DNA from: Sinomonas mesophila
Lineage (GTDB): Bacteria; Actinomycetota; Actinomycetes; Actinomycetales; Micrococcaceae
NCBI RefSeq assembly: GCF_001999765.1
Contig: NZ_KV908327.1
Location: 384-64,383, forward strand
DNA length: 64,000 bases
Direction: 5' to 3'
The position numbers and the translations under genes were made by a program. Position 1 is the stretch's first letter; each line of letters begins with the position of its first letter. Shown here one piece after another: positions 24,924 to 33,243 of this stretch. The notes beneath the pieces were generated by a model that searched no databases, was not told the DNA's origin, and saw only the letters and a list, made by a program, of their open reading frames with translations.

Positions 24924-26199
24924 GGCACTCGCGGAGGGCACGCGCGGGTACTCGGCCCAGGACACCCTCCGCTGGGTCGAGGAGCCGCCCAAGAAGGGCT
25001 ACCGCAGCGATTTCGAGCGCGACCGCGCCCGCGTGCTGCACTCCTCGGCGCTGCGCCGGCTCGGCGCCAAGACCCAGGTCGTCGCGCCGGACACGGACGA
25101 CTTCGTCCGCACGCGCCTCACACACTCGCTCGAGGTCGCCCAGGTGGGCCGGGAGCTCGGCCGCGTCCTCGGCTGCGACCCCGACGTGGTCGACACGGCC
25201 TGCCTGAGCCACGACCTCGGCCACCCGCCGTTCGGCCACAACGGCGAGTCCGCGCTCAACGACATCGCCCACGCGATCGGCGGCTTCGAGGGCAACGCCC
25301 AGACGCTGCGCCTTCTGACCCGGCTGGAGCCCAAGGTCATAGGCCCGGACGGGGCCCCCGCCGGGCTCAACCTGACCCGGGCGAGCCTTGACGCGGCCTG
25401 CAAGTATCCCTGGGCCGCGGTCGACGCGCCCCTCGTCCACGGCCACCGCACGAGCAAGTTCGGCGCCTACGAGGACGACCTGCCGATCTTCGGGTGGATC
25501 CGCGAGGGCGCCCCCGCGGGGCGCAGCTGCATCGAGGCCCAGGTGATGGACCTCTCGGACGACATCGCCTATTCGGTGCATGACGTCGAGGACGCCATCG
25601 TCGCGGGCAAGTTCCAGCTGCGCTGGATGGAGAACCCGGACCACCGCGCCCGGGTGATCGGCTACACCCAGCAGTGGTACCTCCCGCACAGCGATCCCGC
25701 CGAGATCGACGCCGCCCTCGCGCGGCTCGAGGAGACCCCCGTGTGGGTCCGCGAGGCCGACGGCTCCCGCCGGGCCATGGCGGCCCTCAAGAACATGACG
25801 AGTCAGCTCATCGGCCGGTTCTGCGACTCCGCCCTGTCCCTCACGCGCGCCGCGTACGGGGACGCGCCGCTCACGCGGTACGGGGGCCAGGTCATGGTGC
25901 CCCAGGAGACGGTCATGGAGATCGCCGTCATGAAGGGCCTCGCCACGACCTTCGTCATGACCACCGACCACCGGCAGCCCATCTATGAGCGCCAGCGCGA
26001 GGTCCTGCACGCCCTCGTCACCGCGCTCAGCTCGACGGGCGAGAGGCACCTCGAGCCGAGCTTCGCCGCGGACTGGCGCGCCGCGGACGACGACGACGCC
26101 CGGCTTCGCGTCATCGTCGACCAGGTGGCCTCGCTCACCGACGCCTCCGCCCTGGCTTGGTACGAGCGGCTCGTGGGCAGCCTGCCGAGCCTCTGGTGA
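24916..26199 (+). CDS. dgt: Deoxyguanosinetriphosphate triphosphohydrolase-like protein
   Basis: 427 residues from the GTG at 24916, which overlaps the dusB stop; the longer in-frame start at 24808 would run deep into dusB. The HD phosphohydrolase motifs are RLTHSLEVAQ (first His), CLSHDLGHPPFGHNGE (HD pair) and DDIAYSVHDVEDA (last Asp). It splits dGTP, or dNTPs more broadly, to nucleoside and triphosphate. It lies between dusB and dnaG, an order common in actinobacteria. Confidence 0.93.
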   Translation: MAEALAEGTRGYSAQDTLRWVEEPPKKGYRSDFERDRARVLHSSALRRLGAKTQVVAPDTDDFVRTRLTHSLEVAQVGRELGRVLGCDPDVVDTACLSHDLGHPPFGHNGESALNDIAHAIGGFEGNAQTLRLLTRLEPKVIGPDGAPAGLNLTRASLDAACKYPWAAVDAPLVHGHRTSKFGAYEDDLPIFGWIREGAPAGRSCIEAQVMDLSDDIAYSVHDVEDAIVAGKFQLRWMENPDHRARVIGYTQQWYLPHSDPAEIDAALARLEETPVWVREADGSRRAMAALKNMTSQLIGRFCDSALSLTRAAYGDAPLTRYGGQVMVPQETVMEIAVMKGLATTFVMTTDHRQPIYERQREVLHALVTALSSTGERHLEPSFAADWRAADDDDARLRVIVDQVASLTDASALAWYERLVGSLPSLW

Positions 26200-26226
26200 G
26201 GCGCCAGTGACGACTAAGGAGGATCC

Positions 26227-28128
26227 GTGGCTGGCCTGATCAAACCCGACGACATCGCCGAGGTCCGCGCGCGGACCGACATCCGCGAGGTCGTCGAGGG
26301 GTACGTCACGCTCAGGGGCGCGGGCATCGGCTCGTGGAAGGGCCTGTGCCCGTTCCATGACGAGCGCACCCCGTCCTTCCACGTGCGCCCCCAGGTCGGG
26401 ACCTACCACTGCTTCGGCTGCGGCGAGAGCGGCGACGTGATCAGCTTCGTCATGAAGATGGACCACACCGGCTTCGCCGAGACCGTCGAGAAGCTCGCGG
26501 CCCGGATCGGCTACGAGCTGCACTACGAGGAGGGCGCAGGCCCCCGCCGCGAGGAGGTCGGGCGCCGGCAGCGGCTCCTCGACGCGCACAAGGTCGCGGC
26601 CGAGTTCTTCCAGTCCCAGCTGCTCACCCCCGGCGCGGCAGCCGCCCGGCAGTTCCTCTTCGAGCGCGGCTTCGAGCGCAGCGTCGCCGAGACCTTCGGC
26701 GTGGGCTTCGCCCCGCAGGGCTGGGATGGGCTCCTGAACCACCTGCGCGGGAAGGGCTTCAACGCCGAGGAGCTCAGGCTCACGGGCATGTTCTCCGAGG
26801 GGAACCGGGGCCTGTACGACCGCTTCCGCGGGCGCCTCGTCTGGCCCATCAAGGACATCGCGGGGGACGTGATCGGCTTCGGCGCCCGCCGCCTGTTCGA
26901 CGACGACCAGGGCCCCAAGTACCTCAACACCCCCGAGACCGCGATCTACAAGAAGTCGCAGGTGCTCTACGGCATCGACATGGCCAAGCGGCACATCGCC
27001 AAGAAGCGCCAGCTCGTGGTCGTCGAGGGCTACACCGACGTCATGGCCTGCCACCTCGCGGGCGTCGACACCGCCGTGGCTTCCTGCGGCACGGCGTTCG
27101 GGGCCGAGCACATCAAGATCGCCCGGCGGCTCCTCTCTGACGACGGCACCGGCGGGGAGGTCGTCTTCACGTTCGACGGCGACGCAGCAGGCCAGAAGGC
27201 GGCGCTCAAGGCCTTCGAGGAGGACCAGCGCTTCGTCGCCCAGACCTACGTCGCCGTCGAGAAGAGCGGGATGGACCCGTGCGAGCTGCGCCAGAACCGG
27301 GGGGACGCCGCCGTGCAGCAGCTCATCGAGACGCGCCGTCCCCTGTTCGAGTTCGCGATCCAGGCGAGCCTGCGCAAGCACAACCTCGACTCGGTCGAGG
27401 GCCGGATCTCCGCCCTGCGCGAGGCGGCGCCCGTCGTCGCGCAGATCCGCGACTCTGCGATCCGCCCGGCCTACACGCGCGAGCTCGCCAAGTGGCTCGG
27501 GATGCCCCTCGAGGACGTCTCCCGCGCCGTGGGCTCGGCGTCCCGCCGGCCCGCGCCCCAGGGCGGCGCGGCCGGTCAGGGCCCAGGGCGGGCACCCCAG
27601 CAGGCGGCGGGCGGCGCGACCGCGGAGGAGACGCCGTCGCCCGTCGCGTGGCGGCCGGACCCGCGCGATCCCGCCGCGACAATGGAGCGGCAGGCCCTGG
27701 AGGTCGTCCTGCAGCAGCCGCGCATGCTCGACGACGCCGCGTGGGCCGAGTTCTCCGCCGCCCGGTTCGTCGCGCCCGCGCATCTCGCCGTCCACACGGC
27801 CATCGGCGCCGCGGGCCGCCCCGGGGCGTCGGAGCCGCCCGCGGCCTGGATCGAGCGCGTGCGGCACGAGCTGCCCGAGGGGCTGCGCCCGCTGCTCGCC
27901 GAGCTCGCCGTCACCCCGCTCCCGGCAACCACCGAGGCCTCGCTCGAACGCTACTGCCGCGATATCCTCGCCGGCCTCGCGGAGCTGCAGATCACGGCGC
28001 AGAAGGCCGACCGGATGGGCCAGCTCCAGCGCCTCGACCCCGCCGCCTCGCCCGAGGAGTACCAGCGGCTCAACCGCGAGCTCATGGAGCTCGAGCTACG
28101 CCGCCGCGCCCTGCGCGCCCGTGACTGA
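26227..28128 (+). CDS. dnaG: DNA primase
   Basis: 633 residues from a GTG with AGGAGG nine bases upstream. It makes RNA primers at the replication fork. Domains: CHC2 zinc finger (C41, H44, C62, C65), N-terminal catalytic core with EGNRGLYDRFRGRLVWPI, Toprim (VVVEGYTDVMA near 260 and FTFDGDAAGQKA near 315), then a Gly/Pro/Gln-rich linker and the helical DnaB-binding domain. Length is normal. Not in the usual rpsU-rpoD setting but downstream of dgt, as in other Actinobacteria. Confidence 0.96.
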   Translation: MAGLIKPDDIAEVRARTDIREVVEGYVTLRGAGIGSWKGLCPFHDERTPSFHVRPQVGTYHCFGCGESGDVISFVMKMDHTGFAETVEKLAARIGYELHYEEGAGPRREEVGRRQRLLDAHKVAAEFFQSQLLTPGAAAARQFLFERGFERSVAETFGVGFAPQGWDGLLNHLRGKGFNAEELRLTGMFSEGNRGLYDRFRGRLVWPIKDIAGDVIGFGARRLFDDDQGPKYLNTPETAIYKKSQVLYGIDMAKRHIAKKRQLVVVEGYTDVMACHLAGVDTAVASCGTAFGAEHIKIARRLLSDDGTGGEVVFTFDGDAAGQKAALKAFEEDQRFVAQTYVAVEKSGMDPCELRQNRGDAAVQQLIETRRPLFEFAIQASLRKHNLDSVEGRISALREAAPVVAQIRDSAIRPAYTRELAKWLGMPLEDVSRAVGSASRRPAPQGGAAGQGPGRAPQQAAGGATAEETPSPVAWRPDPRDPAATMERQALEVVLQQPRMLDDAAWAEFSAARFVAPAHLAVHTAIGAAGRPGASEPPAAWIERVRHELPEGLRPLLAELAVTPLPATTEASLERYCRDILAGLAELQITAQKADRMGQLQRLDPAASPEEYQRLNRELMELELRRRALRARD

Positions 28129-28213
28129 ACCGAGGTGGGCCTGCGGCCCCAGGTGGACCTGCGGCCGATTTCTCGTCGGGCCGCCTGCCCTGCTAGGGTA
28201 GATCCCGCTGCAA

Positions 28214-28286
28214 TCCCCCGTAGCTCAATTGGCAGAGCATTCGACTGTTAATCGAAGGGTTACTGGTTCGAGTCCAGTCGGGGGAG
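28214..28286 (+). tRNA. tRNA-Asn (GTT), copy 1
   Basis: Full cloverleaf: acceptor TCCCCCG/CGGGGGA, anticodon loop CTGTTAA with GTT, T-loop TTCGAGT, discriminator G. CCA is encoded by the following bases (28287-28289). Its own -10 is TAGGGT at 28194-28199. Confidence 0.97.
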
Positions 28287-28341
28287 CCATGGCAGGATTC
28301 GGCGCCGCGTGCCCGCTTCTGCTAAGGTCAGTGTGCCGCAT

Positions 28342-28414
28342 TCCCCCGTAGCTCAATTGGCAGAGCATTCGACTGTTAATCGAAGGGTTACTGGTTCGAG
28401 TCCAGTCGGGGGAG
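28342..28414 (+). tRNA. tRNA-Asn (GTT), copy 2
   Basis: Identical over the 73 tRNA bases to the copy 128 bases upstream, but without an encoded CCA. It has a separate -10, TAAGGT at 28323-28328, in a matching CTGCTAnGGT context, so the copies are probably transcribed separately. Confidence 0.97.
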
Positions 28415-28447
28415 CTTCCTTCCGCTCGGTCTTCCGGGCGGACTGCA

Positions 28448-28472
28448 GGGCCCCGATCCGTCGGGGCCCTTG
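28448..28472 (+). terminator. Terminator after the tRNA-Asn pair
   Basis: Nine-bp stem GGGCCCCGA/TCGGGGCCC with a TCCG loop, followed by TT. Confidence 0.75.
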
Positions 28473-28535
28473 CGCGTTCCCGGGGAGCGGTGACGGGGCC
28501 TAGGGTGCCGCGGGAGGCCGGAATATCATGAGTCC

Positions 28536-28952
28536 ATGGCCGATGCCTCATGGCCCCTCCCTCCTGGCTGGACCCGTTACGAGGGCCCGCTGCTGACGCT
28601 CTGGCGGGTGCGGTACGAGGCTGCCCACGGCGAGGGATCGGCGAACACTTTCGCCGACGGCATGCTCGTGCGCGACCACCGGCGCCCCATCGCGCAGTGG
28701 GTCAACTTCAGCCTGCGCTCGGCGGTCCTCGTGGCACCCGAGACGCCCGGCGGCTGGCCCGTCCAGCGTTTCGCCATCTACTATGCGCCCCCGCGCGAGG
28801 GCTTCGAGACCGTCGTCACCGCCCGGCACGAATGGCAGCCGCGGGGTCCGCGCGGATCGACGACCGACGCCGACGCCTTCACCGCCGCGGTCGAGGCAGC
28901 CGAGCAGTTCCTCGCCGCCGAGTCCGCCTTCGGCGCGCTGGGCCAGCCCTGA
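28536..28952 (+). CDS. Uncharacterised small protein
   Basis: 138 residues, no family recognised. It has no signal peptide or membrane helix; a stretch WVNFSLRSAVLVAPETP and FAIYYAPPREGFETVV suggests beta strands. TATCAT lies exactly six bases before the ATG, consistent with a leaderless transcript, which supports the gene being real. It stands between the tRNA pair and the holin-like gene. Confidence 0.7.
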   Translation: MADASWPLPPGWTRYEGPLLTLWRVRYEAAHGEGSANTFADGMLVRDHRRPIAQWVNFSLRSAVLVAPETPGGWPVQRFAIYYAPPREGFETVVTARHEWQPRGPRGSTTDADAFTAAVEAAEQFLAAESAFGALGQP

Positions 28953-29153
28953 TCCCTCAAGCCCTGATCCCATCGGCCTTGGAGCCCTCCCCGCGGCCCG
29001 CCCACGGAGCCGCCCGCCCCAACCCCCACAGAGCCCCCCGCTCCAACCCCCACGGCGCGCGGCACGCCTCGGATCGCCACGCAGTGTCGATGGTAGTTTG
29101 GTCACGGATTGCGCCTCAGGCGCGCCGGACTGATCGGAAGGGGCCCAACGCAG

Positions 29154-30029
29154 ATGAGTGGACGCCACAGCATGCCCGCCGAGCGACGGCCCAGGCTGGC
29201 CGCGCTCCCGGACCTCGTGGGGCTCGCGCTGCGCCTTGCGCCGCGACAGGTCAATGACGAGATCGCACTCGCGAGGATCGAGCTCAAGACCAGAGGCGTC
29301 CACGCGGGCATCGGCGCGGCGCTCTTCGGCGTCGCGCTCGTCTTCCTCGGGCTCCTCGTGATCGCGCTCGTCGTCGCGGCGATCCTCGGCCTCGCCACCG
29401 TGATGCCGGGCTGGCTTGCGGCCCTCCTCGTGGGCGCGGCCTCCCTCCTCATCCTCCTCATCGCCGCCCTCCTGGGACTCGGCCGGGTCAAGAAGGCCAT
29501 GCCGCTCCTGCCCGAGGACGCGATCCGCGGCCTCCGGCACGATCTCGGCGTCGTCACGGAGGGCCGCCTCTTCGATCCCCGGCTGCTGGACAAGAGCACG
29601 ATCCAGTACAAGCGCGCGCAGGCCACGAAGGAGGCCGAGGCGGCCCGGGCCAGGGCCGAGAAGGAGGCCCAGGACAGGGTCCACGGCAAGGTCAACCTCC
29701 CGCCGCCGAGCGAGAAGGAGCTGCGCGAGCGGCTCGACCGCCGCCGCGACCACCTGCTGGACGTCCGCGAGGATCTCCTCAAGGAGTTCGACGTCAAGCG
29801 CCAGGCCGGGAACCTCGCCGACGACATGCGCGACAGGTTCGCCGCGGCGGCGTCGTCCGGATGGACGACGCCGAAGGGGAGCCTGGGTGCGCGCGGAATC
29901 CCTACGAAGGGCACGGCGTCGGAGGCCGGCCGCGGCGAGGCCATCAGGGGGCGCTGGGCACCGCTGACCGTCTTCGCGGTCTCGGCCACGGCCTTTGTCG
30001 TCCTGCTGCGGAAGCTGGTGAAGAGCTGA
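29154..30029 (+). CDS. Phage holin family (DUF1469-like) membrane protein
   Basis: 291 residues from the ATG at 29154 (GGAAGGGG upstream); another ATG at 29172 is possible. The putative holin superfamily III core spans about 10-120 (LARIELKTRGVHAGIG, two adjacent helices rich in Leu/Val). A charged, probably coiled-coil part (170-225, KRAQATKEAEAARARAEKEA) and a C-terminal membrane helix follow. Despite the name these are chromosomal envelope proteins in actinobacteria, without nearby phage genes here. Confidence 0.8.
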   Translation: MSGRHSMPAERRPRLAALPDLVGLALRLAPRQVNDEIALARIELKTRGVHAGIGAALFGVALVFLGLLVIALVVAAILGLATVMPGWLAALLVGAASLLILLIAALLGLGRVKKAMPLLPEDAIRGLRHDLGVVTEGRLFDPRLLDKSTIQYKRAQATKEAEAARARAEKEAQDRVHGKVNLPPPSEKELRERLDRRRDHLLDVREDLLKEFDVKRQAGNLADDMRDRFAAAASSGWTTPKGSLGARGIPTKGTASEAGRGEAIRGRWAPLTVFAVSATAFVVLLRKLVKS

Positions 30030-30102
30030 GCGCCCCGGCGCCCCCAGATGCTCACAGACGGACACGAGTGCCGCGGCCCGCAGGGAAGGCGCACGTGGGG
30101 CG

Positions 30103-30756
30103 ATGAGGTTCTCCAGATCGGGCCGCCAAGCCGGGAGCGAGCACGTTGACCGCGACAGGGTCCTGACGGTTCCCAACGCCCTCACGGTGCTGCGGTTCCT
30201 CGGCGTGCCGCTGTTCATGTGGCTCGTCCTCGCCGAGGGGGAATACGGCTGGGCAGTCTTCGTCCTCGCGGTCATGGGCGGCACCGACTGGGTGGACGGC
30301 TACGTCGCCCGGCGCTTCAACCAGACCTCGAGGCTGGGTCGGATCATGGACCCCGCGGCCGACAGGCTCGCACTCCTCGCCGTCGCCCTGACCCTCGTGC
30401 TCGCGGGCGTCGTGCAGTGGTGGTACCTCGCCGCGCTCCTCGTCCCAGACCTCGTCCTCGGGACGGCCTCGGTCTTCTACTTCCGCAGCCACCCAGACCT
30501 CCCCGTGTCGAGAATCGGCAAGCTGCGCACGGCGTTCCTCCTCGCGGGCACGCCGCTGCTCGTGCTGTCACTGCTGCCCATCCCCGGCGCCGGGCTGTAC
30601 GCCGGCGCCGCGTGGGTTCTGCTCGGGCTGGGCCTCGTCGGGCACTGGCTCGCGGCCGCCGGCTACCTGCGTGCGATCGTGCGCAAGGGCCGGCCGGTCC
30701 GCGAGGGCCGGCTCGACGACCGGCGGGGCAGTGCCGAGGGCGGGGAGGGGCGCTGA
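30103..30756 (+). CDS. CDP-alcohol phosphatidyltransferase
   Basis: 217 residues with about five membrane helices. The family motif D-x2-DG-x2-AR-x8-G-x3-D-x3-D is complete (GTDWVDGYVARR, then GRIMDPAADR). It condenses a CDP-diacylglycerol with an alcohol phosphate in the membrane; similarity is to PgsA-type enzymes but the acceptor cannot be read. The hydrophilic C-terminus is Arg/Gly-rich. The stop overlaps the next ATG (TGATG). Confidence 0.9.
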   Translation: MRFSRSGRQAGSEHVDRDRVLTVPNALTVLRFLGVPLFMWLVLAEGEYGWAVFVLAVMGGTDWVDGYVARRFNQTSRLGRIMDPAADRLALLAVALTLVLAGVVQWWYLAALLVPDLVLGTASVFYFRSHPDLPVSRIGKLRTAFLLAGTPLLVLSLLPIPGAGLYAGAAWVLLGLGLVGHWLAAAGYLRAIVRKGRPVREGRLDDRRGSAEGGEGR

Positions 30757-31691
30757 TGGTCTGGGTCGCCGTCGTCCTCGCCGTGCTCGGAGCGTTCTTC
30801 CTGGCACTCGGCGCCCAGCGGCAGGGCAGCGCGGTCAAGGCAGACACGGGCGGGCTCGCGCTGAGCTCCAACGGCCTGCTCCGGCTCGTGCGGAACCCGC
30901 GGTGGGTGTTCGGACTGCTCCTGCTCGGTGCGGGCATGATGTGCAACATGGTCGCCCTCGTCTCGGCGCCCCTGACGGTCGTGCAGCCCATCGGGGCGAT
31001 CGCGCTCGTCATCACGACCATCGTGAACTCGAAGGACCAAGGAATCACGATCAACCGGCCCACCGTCGTCGCCATCACGGCCTGCGTCACGGGCTCGGCC
31101 CTGTTCGTCCTCCTCGCCGTCAACGCGACCCTCGAGAACCACGACGTCGCGGTGGACCAGGAGCTCGCGATCGTCCTCCTGCTGGCCCTCGCAGTGGGCG
31201 TGTTCGGCTCCCTCGCGGCGCTGTTCCGGCACCGGATGAGCGCCTTCGTGTACATCCTCGGCGCCGGCGTGCTCTTCGGCTTCGTCGCGGTCCTGACCCG
31301 CATCATCGGCCGTGACCTCGTCGACCCCAACGGCCTCTTCCTGCTCAACGTGCAGTGGTACTCGCTCGTCGCCATCGCGGCTGCCGGCGGACTCGGCTCG
31401 TGGTTCGTCCAGAGCGCCTACTCGGCGGGCCCGCCCGACCTGGTCATCGCCGGCCTGACCGTCGTCGACCCCATCGTGGGCATCGGCATCGGAATCACGA
31501 TCCTCGGGGAGCTGCGCCCCGACGTCCCCGCAGTGCTGGCCGTCGCCATGGTCGTGGCCGCCGTGATTGCTATCGTGGGGGTCATCGCCCTGTCCAGGCA
31601 CCACCCCGAAGTCGCGAAGCGGCGCAAGGAGGCCGCGCGCGAAGTGCGCGGCGGGCCCGGGCCGGGCGGAGCACCGCACACCGGCCGCTGA
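30756..31691 (+). CDS. DMT-type transporter, NIPA-like
   Basis: 311 residues, about nine hydrophobic helices. The pattern QRQGSAVKAD, then VSAPLTVVQPIGAIALVITTIVN and TVVDPIVGIGIGITILGE resembles magnesium transporter NIPA/DMT proteins found next to phospholipid genes in actinobacteria. A basic 30-residue tail ends the protein. Coupled to the upstream phosphatidyltransferase by TGATG. Confidence 0.8.
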   Translation: MVWVAVVLAVLGAFFLALGAQRQGSAVKADTGGLALSSNGLLRLVRNPRWVFGLLLLGAGMMCNMVALVSAPLTVVQPIGAIALVITTIVNSKDQGITINRPTVVAITACVTGSALFVLLAVNATLENHDVAVDQELAIVLLLALAVGVFGSLAALFRHRMSAFVYILGAGVLFGFVAVLTRIIGRDLVDPNGLFLLNVQWYSLVAIAAAGGLGSWFVQSAYSAGPPDLVIAGLTVVDPIVGIGIGITILGELRPDVPAVLAVAMVVAAVIAIVGVIALSRHHPEVAKRRKEAAREVRGGPGPGGAPHTGR

Positions 31692-31758
31692 CCGCCATAG
31701 CGCGAGGCCGCCGGAACAGCGGGCCGGATCCGCCTGCCCGCCCGACGAGGAGACCATC

Positions 31759-32970
31759 GTGACGATGCCTGCCCCCGAGCCGGAGACGACCCAGCGGCCG
31801 CTGACGATCCTCGTCGGCGCCGATACCTACCCGCCCCACGTGAACGGTGCCGCGCAGTTCGGCTACCGCCTCGCGAGGGGCATGACCGCCCGGGGCCACA
31901 GCGTCCACATCGTGGCGGGCCGCTCCGAGAAGGGCAGGAGCTACACCGAGACCCGGCCCGAGGCGGTCGTGCACCGGCTCCGGTCCCACTCGGTGCCGAC
32001 ACACGAGTACTTCCGGATCGTCTTCCCCTGGGAGGTCAAGAAGGAGATCGCCCTCCTGTTCGACCACGTGCAGCCTGATGTGGTGCACATCCAGAGCCAC
32101 TACATGATCGGCGAGCACGTCCTCTACGAGGCCGTCCGGCGGGGCATCCGCGTCGTGGCCACGAACCACTTCATGCCGGAGAACCTCAACCCGTTCCTGC
32201 CGTTCCCGCAGTGGTTCAAGGACATCATCGGGCGGATCTCGTGGAAGGACATGGGCAAGGTCATGGGCCAGGCCGATGTCGTCACGACGCCGACCCCGCT
32301 CGCCGCCAAGGCCATGCACGAGCACGCGTTCCTGCGCGAGGTCATCCCGCTCTCGAACGGGATCGACGTCGCAGCGTACGAGCAGCGACCCGGCGAGGAG
32401 ATCCGGCGCAACCCGTACCCGACCGTGCTGTTCGCCGGCCGGCTCGCCGAGGAGAAGCACGTCGACGTGCTCATCGAGGCCATCGCGAAGACCCCCGTCG
32501 AGCTCGACGTGCACCTCGAGATCGTCGGCGGGGGAGAGGTCCGCCCCGCCCTCGAGACGCTCGTCGACCGCCTCGGCCTGCGGCAGAGGGTCCGCTTCCT
32601 CGGCCTCGCACCGGACGAGGAGCTGCGCTCCGCCTACCTGCGGGCCGACCTGTTCTGCATGCCCGGCACCGCCGAACTGCAGTCCCTCGTCACGCTCGAG
32701 GCCATGAGCGCCTCGACGCCCGTCGTGCTCGCCGATGCGATGGCCCTGCCGCACCTCGTCCGCGAGGGCGAGAACGGCTACCTCTTCCGCCCCAACGACG
32801 CCGCCGACCTCGCCGAGAAGATCACCGCCGTCCTGGGGCAGCCCGCCGACGAGCGCCGGCGCATGGGAGCCGAGAGCCACCGCATGGTGCAGAAGCACGG
32901 CATCAAGGCCACCCTCGACACGTTCGAGTCGCTCTACCGCGGCGTCGAGCCTGCGCCGGAGGCACTCTGA
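31759..32970 (+). CDS. Glycosyltransferase family 4
   Basis: 403 residues from a GTG at 31759, GAGGAG seven bases upstream. GT-B fold: N-terminal part with VGADTYPPHVNGAAQFGYRL and C-terminal part with LFAGRLAEEKHVDVLIEA, then PGTAELQSLVTLEAMSAS carrying the nucleotide-sugar binding E-x7-E motif. Relatives are PimB-like mannosyltransferases or other lipid/wall glycan enzymes. With the phosphatidyltransferase upstream it may build a glycolipid; this is inference. Confidence 0.9.
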   Translation: MTMPAPEPETTQRPLTILVGADTYPPHVNGAAQFGYRLARGMTARGHSVHIVAGRSEKGRSYTETRPEAVVHRLRSHSVPTHEYFRIVFPWEVKKEIALLFDHVQPDVVHIQSHYMIGEHVLYEAVRRGIRVVATNHFMPENLNPFLPFPQWFKDIIGRISWKDMGKVMGQADVVTTPTPLAAKAMHEHAFLREVIPLSNGIDVAAYEQRPGEEIRRNPYPTVLFAGRLAEEKHVDVLIEAIAKTPVELDVHLEIVGGGEVRPALETLVDRLGLRQRVRFLGLAPDEELRSAYLRADLFCMPGTAELQSLVTLEAMSASTPVVLADAMALPHLVREGENGYLFRPNDAADLAEKITAVLGQPADERRRMGAESHRMVQKHGIKATLDTFESLYRGVEPAPEAL

Positions 32971-33009
32971 GGCCACTAGGATGGGTGGAGCCCCGCGGAT
33001 GCGGGGCGG

Positions 33010-33083
<74 letters not shown>

Positions 33084-33096
33084 CACCCGAGAGGCT

Positions 33097-33124
33097 CGGG
33101 ATCCGCGAGGATCCCGGGCTTCTT
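33097..33124 (+). terminator. Terminator after the CAU tRNA
   Basis: Eight-bp stem CGGGATCC/GGATCCCG with a GCGA tetraloop, followed by GGGCTTCTTT. Confidence 0.75.
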
Positions 33125-33171
33125 TCGTATCCGGCGCCGCGAAGGCGTTGTGCGACGGCGAACGTGGCGGT

Positions 33172-33191
33172 AAGTTACCAAGGAGTAACTT
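33172..33191. promoter_or_regulatory. Palindromic operator upstream of the acyl-CoA dehydrogenase
   Basis: AAGTTAC and GTAACTT flank six bases as a perfect inverted repeat, 52 bases before the start codon. The size and shape fit a TetR-family operator, the usual class controlling such genes in actinobacteria. No regulator lies beside it. Confidence 0.5.
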
Positions 33192-33243
33192 CTACCGCCC
33201 GACCGCGCACCGGTGCCGAGGGCGCCCGATCCAGGAGGCTTCC

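Noticed and set aside
24670-27867. 1065-codon open frame on the minus strand opposite dusB, dgt and dnaG
   Set aside because: It is the shadow of three well-identified genes in 70%+ GC DNA; the residues are Arg/Gly/Ala/Asp-biased and match no family.
29154-30029. Prophage remnant because of the holin-like gene
   Set aside because: No capsid, tail, integrase or lysin genes adjoin it and this family is a normal chromosomal envelope protein in actinobacteria.
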